Assembly (NCBI GenBank): GCA_030432795.1 | Contig: JAUILW010000130.1 | Span: forward strand, 1 to 8,020 | Length of the DNA: 8,020 nucleotides | DNA from: Gammaproteobacteria bacterium | Lineage (GTDB): Bacteria; Pseudomonadota; Gammaproteobacteria; Pseudomonadales; Azotimanducaceae | Direction of reading: 5' to 3' | Part shown: one piece after another, positions 5,762 through 8,020 of the stretch | Layout of the letters: each line of letters starts with the position of its first letter | Position numbering within the stretch: position 1 is the first letter of the stretch | Made by a program: the position numbers and the translations under genes | Notes under the pieces: model-generated | What the model was told of the DNA's origin: nothing | Databases searched by the model: none | What the model saw: only the letters and a program-made list of their open reading frames with translations

Positions 5762-7386
5762 CCCCAAGCGCCGTCAGCCGCGCCGAGGTAGCCGCCGAGA
5801 TCCAGCGCAGGCGCCAGGCGCTGACCTTCTCCCTTCTCAAGGTCTACAACTACTACCGCGTGCTGGTCGGCCTGCTGCTGCTCGTGCTGTTCTCTCAGAC
5901 CTGGCTGCCCACCGATGTGGGTTCGCTGGCACCGCAGTTGTTCTTCTGGACGGCGCTCGGCTACACGGTGTTCAACGTAGGCCTCACGCTCTCCATGTCG
6001 TTGCTGCCGGTGGACGAAAGCCGGCGCCAGACCGTCATCGTCGTGCTCGTATGCGCCGACGTCATCTGGCTTGCTCTGATGATGTACCAGTCCGGCGGCG
6101 TTGCCAGTGGCCTGGACGCCTTCATGCTTGTCACCGTTACGGCGGGTGCCATCGTCGTGCAGGACCGCTGGAGTACCTTCGTCGCCGCAATCGCATCCAT
6201 CGCAGTGCTCTATCAGGAGTTGCATCTGGCGTTGCAAGGCAGCGTAGCGGCACCAAATTTCTTCGAAGCAGGTGTGCTGGGTCTACTGCTCTTCGCCTTC
6301 GCCCTGCTGGTACAAAACCTGTCGTCGCGCCTGCGCGAAAACGAAATGAAAGCGTTGACCCATGCCGCGGAAGTCGAGGATCTGGAGCGCATCAACAAGC
6401 AGATCATTCAACGCATGCAGACGGGCATCGTGGTGGTGGACAACCAGGACCGGGTGCGCATGCAGAATCACGCAGCAGGCGGTTTTCTGGGCCGGGCGGA
6501 AGGGCGCGAGCGCCTTCCACAACCTCTCCAGCGCGCACTCGATCAGTGGCGTCAGGACCGTGCTTTTCGCATTCCACCCTTTCAGGCGCACCCTTCCGGG
6601 CCGGAGATCCGGGTGAATTTCGCGCCGGTGCGGCCGGATGATCCAACCAGCGACGTGACCATATTCATCGAGGACGCCGGTGAGCTGCAGAGTCAGGTGC
6701 AGCAGCTCAAACTCGCGGAACTCGGCCGTCTGAGCGCCAGCATTGCCCACGAGATACGCAACCCCCTGGCTGCGATCAGCCACGCAGCACAACTCCTGCA
6801 GGAGTCACGCAATCTCGATCGCGGCGACGAACGCCTCACGGATATCATCCACAACCACACCAAACGCATGAATCAGGTGGTGGAGAATGTGCTGGAGATG
6901 TCCCGCAGAAACCCGCCAAACCCGGAAAGGGTGCAGCTGGGCCGGCTCGTGGACAGCTTCGTGGATCAGTACCTCGAAACCGAGCCGAGCGCCCGTATCG
7001 TCACCGCGGTGACCCCTATGTCTGCCGAGGTACGCGTGGACCCACGCCAGCTCAACCAGGTACTCACCAACCTGGTGAGCAACGCCTTGACCCACGGCCA
7101 AAGCGGCGGCAAGCCTGTGGAAGTGCATATCGAGGGCGGCATCGACGAACAGACCGAGCGCCCCTACATCAATGTCTCCGACAACGGTCCTGGCGTGCCG
7201 CCTGATAAGCAGAACAAACTGTTCCAGCCGTTTCACACGACCAAGGCAAGGGGCACGGGTCTCGGCCTGTATCTGTCTCGCGAACTCTGCGAGGCTAACC
7301 TTGCGCGCCTGTCCTATCTGCCCGCGAAACACGGCGGCGCTTGTTTTCGCATTCTTTTCGCCCACCCAGACCGGATCAGCGCATGA
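5758..7386 (+). CDS. pilS: Type IV pilus sensor histidine kinase PilS
   Basis: In Pseudomonas, PilS is an inner-membrane kinase that phosphorylates PilR to control pilin (pilA) transcription. The 542-residue protein, close in size to P. aeruginosa PilS, has about six hydrophobic segments within residues 33-187. A linker helix and PAS-like domain (about 205-310, with GIVVVDNQDRV at 223-233) follow. The HisKA domain has SASIAHEIRNPL with phospho-acceptor His331. The ATPase domain carries the N box NLVSNAL (438-444), the G1 box DNGPGV (475-480), the F-box region FQPFHTT and the G2 box GTGLGL (499-504). All catalytic boxes look intact. The ATG overlaps the bamD stop as ATGA with no convincing binding site of its own, suggesting translational coupling. 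The same overlap joins it to pilR. PilS rather than another NtrB-type kinase is inferred from membrane topology and gene order. Confidence 0.93.
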   Translation: MTPSAVSRAEVAAEIQRRRQALTFSLLKVYNYYRVLVGLLLLVLFSQTWLPTDVGSLAPQLFFWTALGYTVFNVGLTLSMSLLPVDESRRQTVIVVLVCADVIWLALMMYQSGGVASGLDAFMLVTVTAGAIVVQDRWSTFVAAIASIAVLYQELHLALQGSVAAPNFFEAGVLGLLLFAFALLVQNLSSRLRENEMKALTHAAEVEDLERINKQIIQRMQTGIVVVDNQDRVRMQNHAAGGFLGRAEGRERLPQPLQRALDQWRQDRAFRIPPFQAHPSGPEIRVNFAPVRPDDPTSDVTIFIEDAGELQSQVQQLKLAELGRLSASIAHEIRNPLAAISHAAQLLQESRNLDRGDERLTDIIHNHTKRMNQVVENVLEMSRRNPPNPERVQLGRLVDSFVDQYLETEPSARIVTAVTPMSAEVRVDPRQLNQVLTNLVSNALTHGQSGGKPVEVHIEGGIDEQTERPYINVSDNGPGVPPDKQNKLFQPFHTTKARGTGLGLYLSRELCEANLARLSYLPAKHGGACFRILFAHPDRISA

Positions 7387-8020
7387 ACAACCAGACCCGT
7401 ACCGTACTCATCATTGACGATGAGCCGGACATTCGAGAACTGCTCGAGATCACGCTGGGCCGCATGAATCTGGCCACCCAGGCAGCGGAGAATGTTGCCG
7501 AAGCGAAATTGCTTCTGAAGGACCATGCCTTCGACCTGTGCCTGACGGACATGAACCTGCCCGATGGTAACGGTCTCGAGATCGTCGCCCTGATCAACGA
7601 ACGCTTCCCGGCCACCCCGGTGGCGATGATCACCGCCCACGGCAGCATGGATAGCGCAATTGAGGCATTGAAATCCGGTGCGTTCGATTACGTGCAGAAG
7701 CCTGTGGACCTGGACCAACTGCGCAACCTGGTCGAAACCGCCCTGAAGCTCGAACCTGCTCCGAAGGAGGAGCGCGCCGGCGCAACGCAGCTCATCGGAA
7801 GTTCCAACGAGCTCGAAGCGCTGCGAGCGCAGATTGCCAAGCTCGCCCGAAGCCAGGCGCCTATCTACATCAGCGGCGAATCGGGGTCAGGCAAGGAAGT
7901 CGCCGCACGGCTGATCCACGAACAAGGGCCACGACACAGCGGACCATTCGTGCCGGTCAACTGCGGCGCCATACCTAACGAGCTGATGGAAAGCGAGTTT
8001 TTCGGCCACGCGAAGGGCGC
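7383..8020 (+). CDS. pilR: Sigma54-dependent response regulator PilR, N-terminal part
   Basis: The gene is cut by the right edge after 212 codons; the family is about 445-470 residues. PilR is an NtrC-type activator that, once phosphorylated by PilS, turns on sigma54 promoters of type IV pilus genes. The receiver domain (about 6-120) has the acidic pair Asp12-Asp13, phospho-acceptor Asp56 in LTDMNLP, Thr84 and Lys106 in QKP. A linker leads into the AAA+ domain, which opens with LIGSS (137-141) and has the Walker A motif GESGSGKE (165-172). VNCGAIP and FFGHAKG follow, so the sequence stops just before the expected sigma54-contacting GAFTGA loop. The DNA-binding C-terminus is not visible. The ATG overlaps the pilS stop as ATGA, and GGA lies seven bases upstream. 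Identity rests on the family plus the bamD-pilS context. Confidence 0.93.
   Translation, partial: MNNQTRTVLIIDDEPDIRELLEITLGRMNLATQAAENVAEAKLLLKDHAFDLCLTDMNLPDGNGLEIVALINERFPATPVAMITAHGSMDSAIEALKSGAFDYVQKPVDLDQLRNLVETALKLEPAPKEERAGATQLIGSSNELEALRAQIAKLARSQAPIYISGESGSGKEVAARLIHEQGPRHSGPFVPVNCGAIPNELMESEFFGHAKG

Overview
The window looks like chromosomal DNA of a GC-rich gammaproteobacterium. The main clue is gene order: bamD, pilS and pilR follow each other on the plus strand, with rluD divergent from bamD. This matches the comL-pilS-pilR/rluD neighbourhood known from Pseudomonas. The organism itself cannot be named from this sequence. I see no insertion sequence, CRISPR array, tRNA, rRNA or phage gene, and nearly all of the window is coding.

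Minus strand (bases 1-4700, reading right to left). rluD (3732-4700) encodes a 23S rRNA pseudouridine synthase. A 263-base gap follows, the longest non-coding stretch. It holds a promoter-like site overlapping the rluD stop codon, a possible short leader ORF with six consecutive Leu/Val/Ile codons, an extended imperfect hairpin and a strong intrinsic terminator. Immediately after the terminator comes an MFS transporter gene (2260-3468). This arrangement resembles a transcription attenuator and is the most interesting feature here. After the transporter, an apparent sigma70 promoter drives a two-gene unit: a pyridoxamine-5'-phosphate-oxidase-like flavoprotein (1630-2178) and the N-terminal third of a large NAD-dependent glutamate dehydrogenase (1-1633, running off the left edge). 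Their stop and start codons overlap as GTGA.

Plus strand (bases 4688-8020). From an extended -10 promoter inside the first codons of rluD run bamD (4727-5761), pilS (5758-7386) and pilR (from 7383, cut by the right edge). Each junction is a 4-base ATGA overlap, so the three are probably cotranscribed and translationally coupled. BamD is an outer-membrane lipoprotein of the beta-barrel assembly machine. PilS and PilR are the sensor kinase and sigma54-dependent activator that control type IV pilus genes in Pseudomonas.

Most of the window is ordinary housekeeping sequence. The exception is the leader region between rluD and the transporter, which could be an amino-acid-responsive attenuator placed upstream of an uncharacterised transporter. 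That reading is a hypothesis from sequence inspection; no folding or database search was run.
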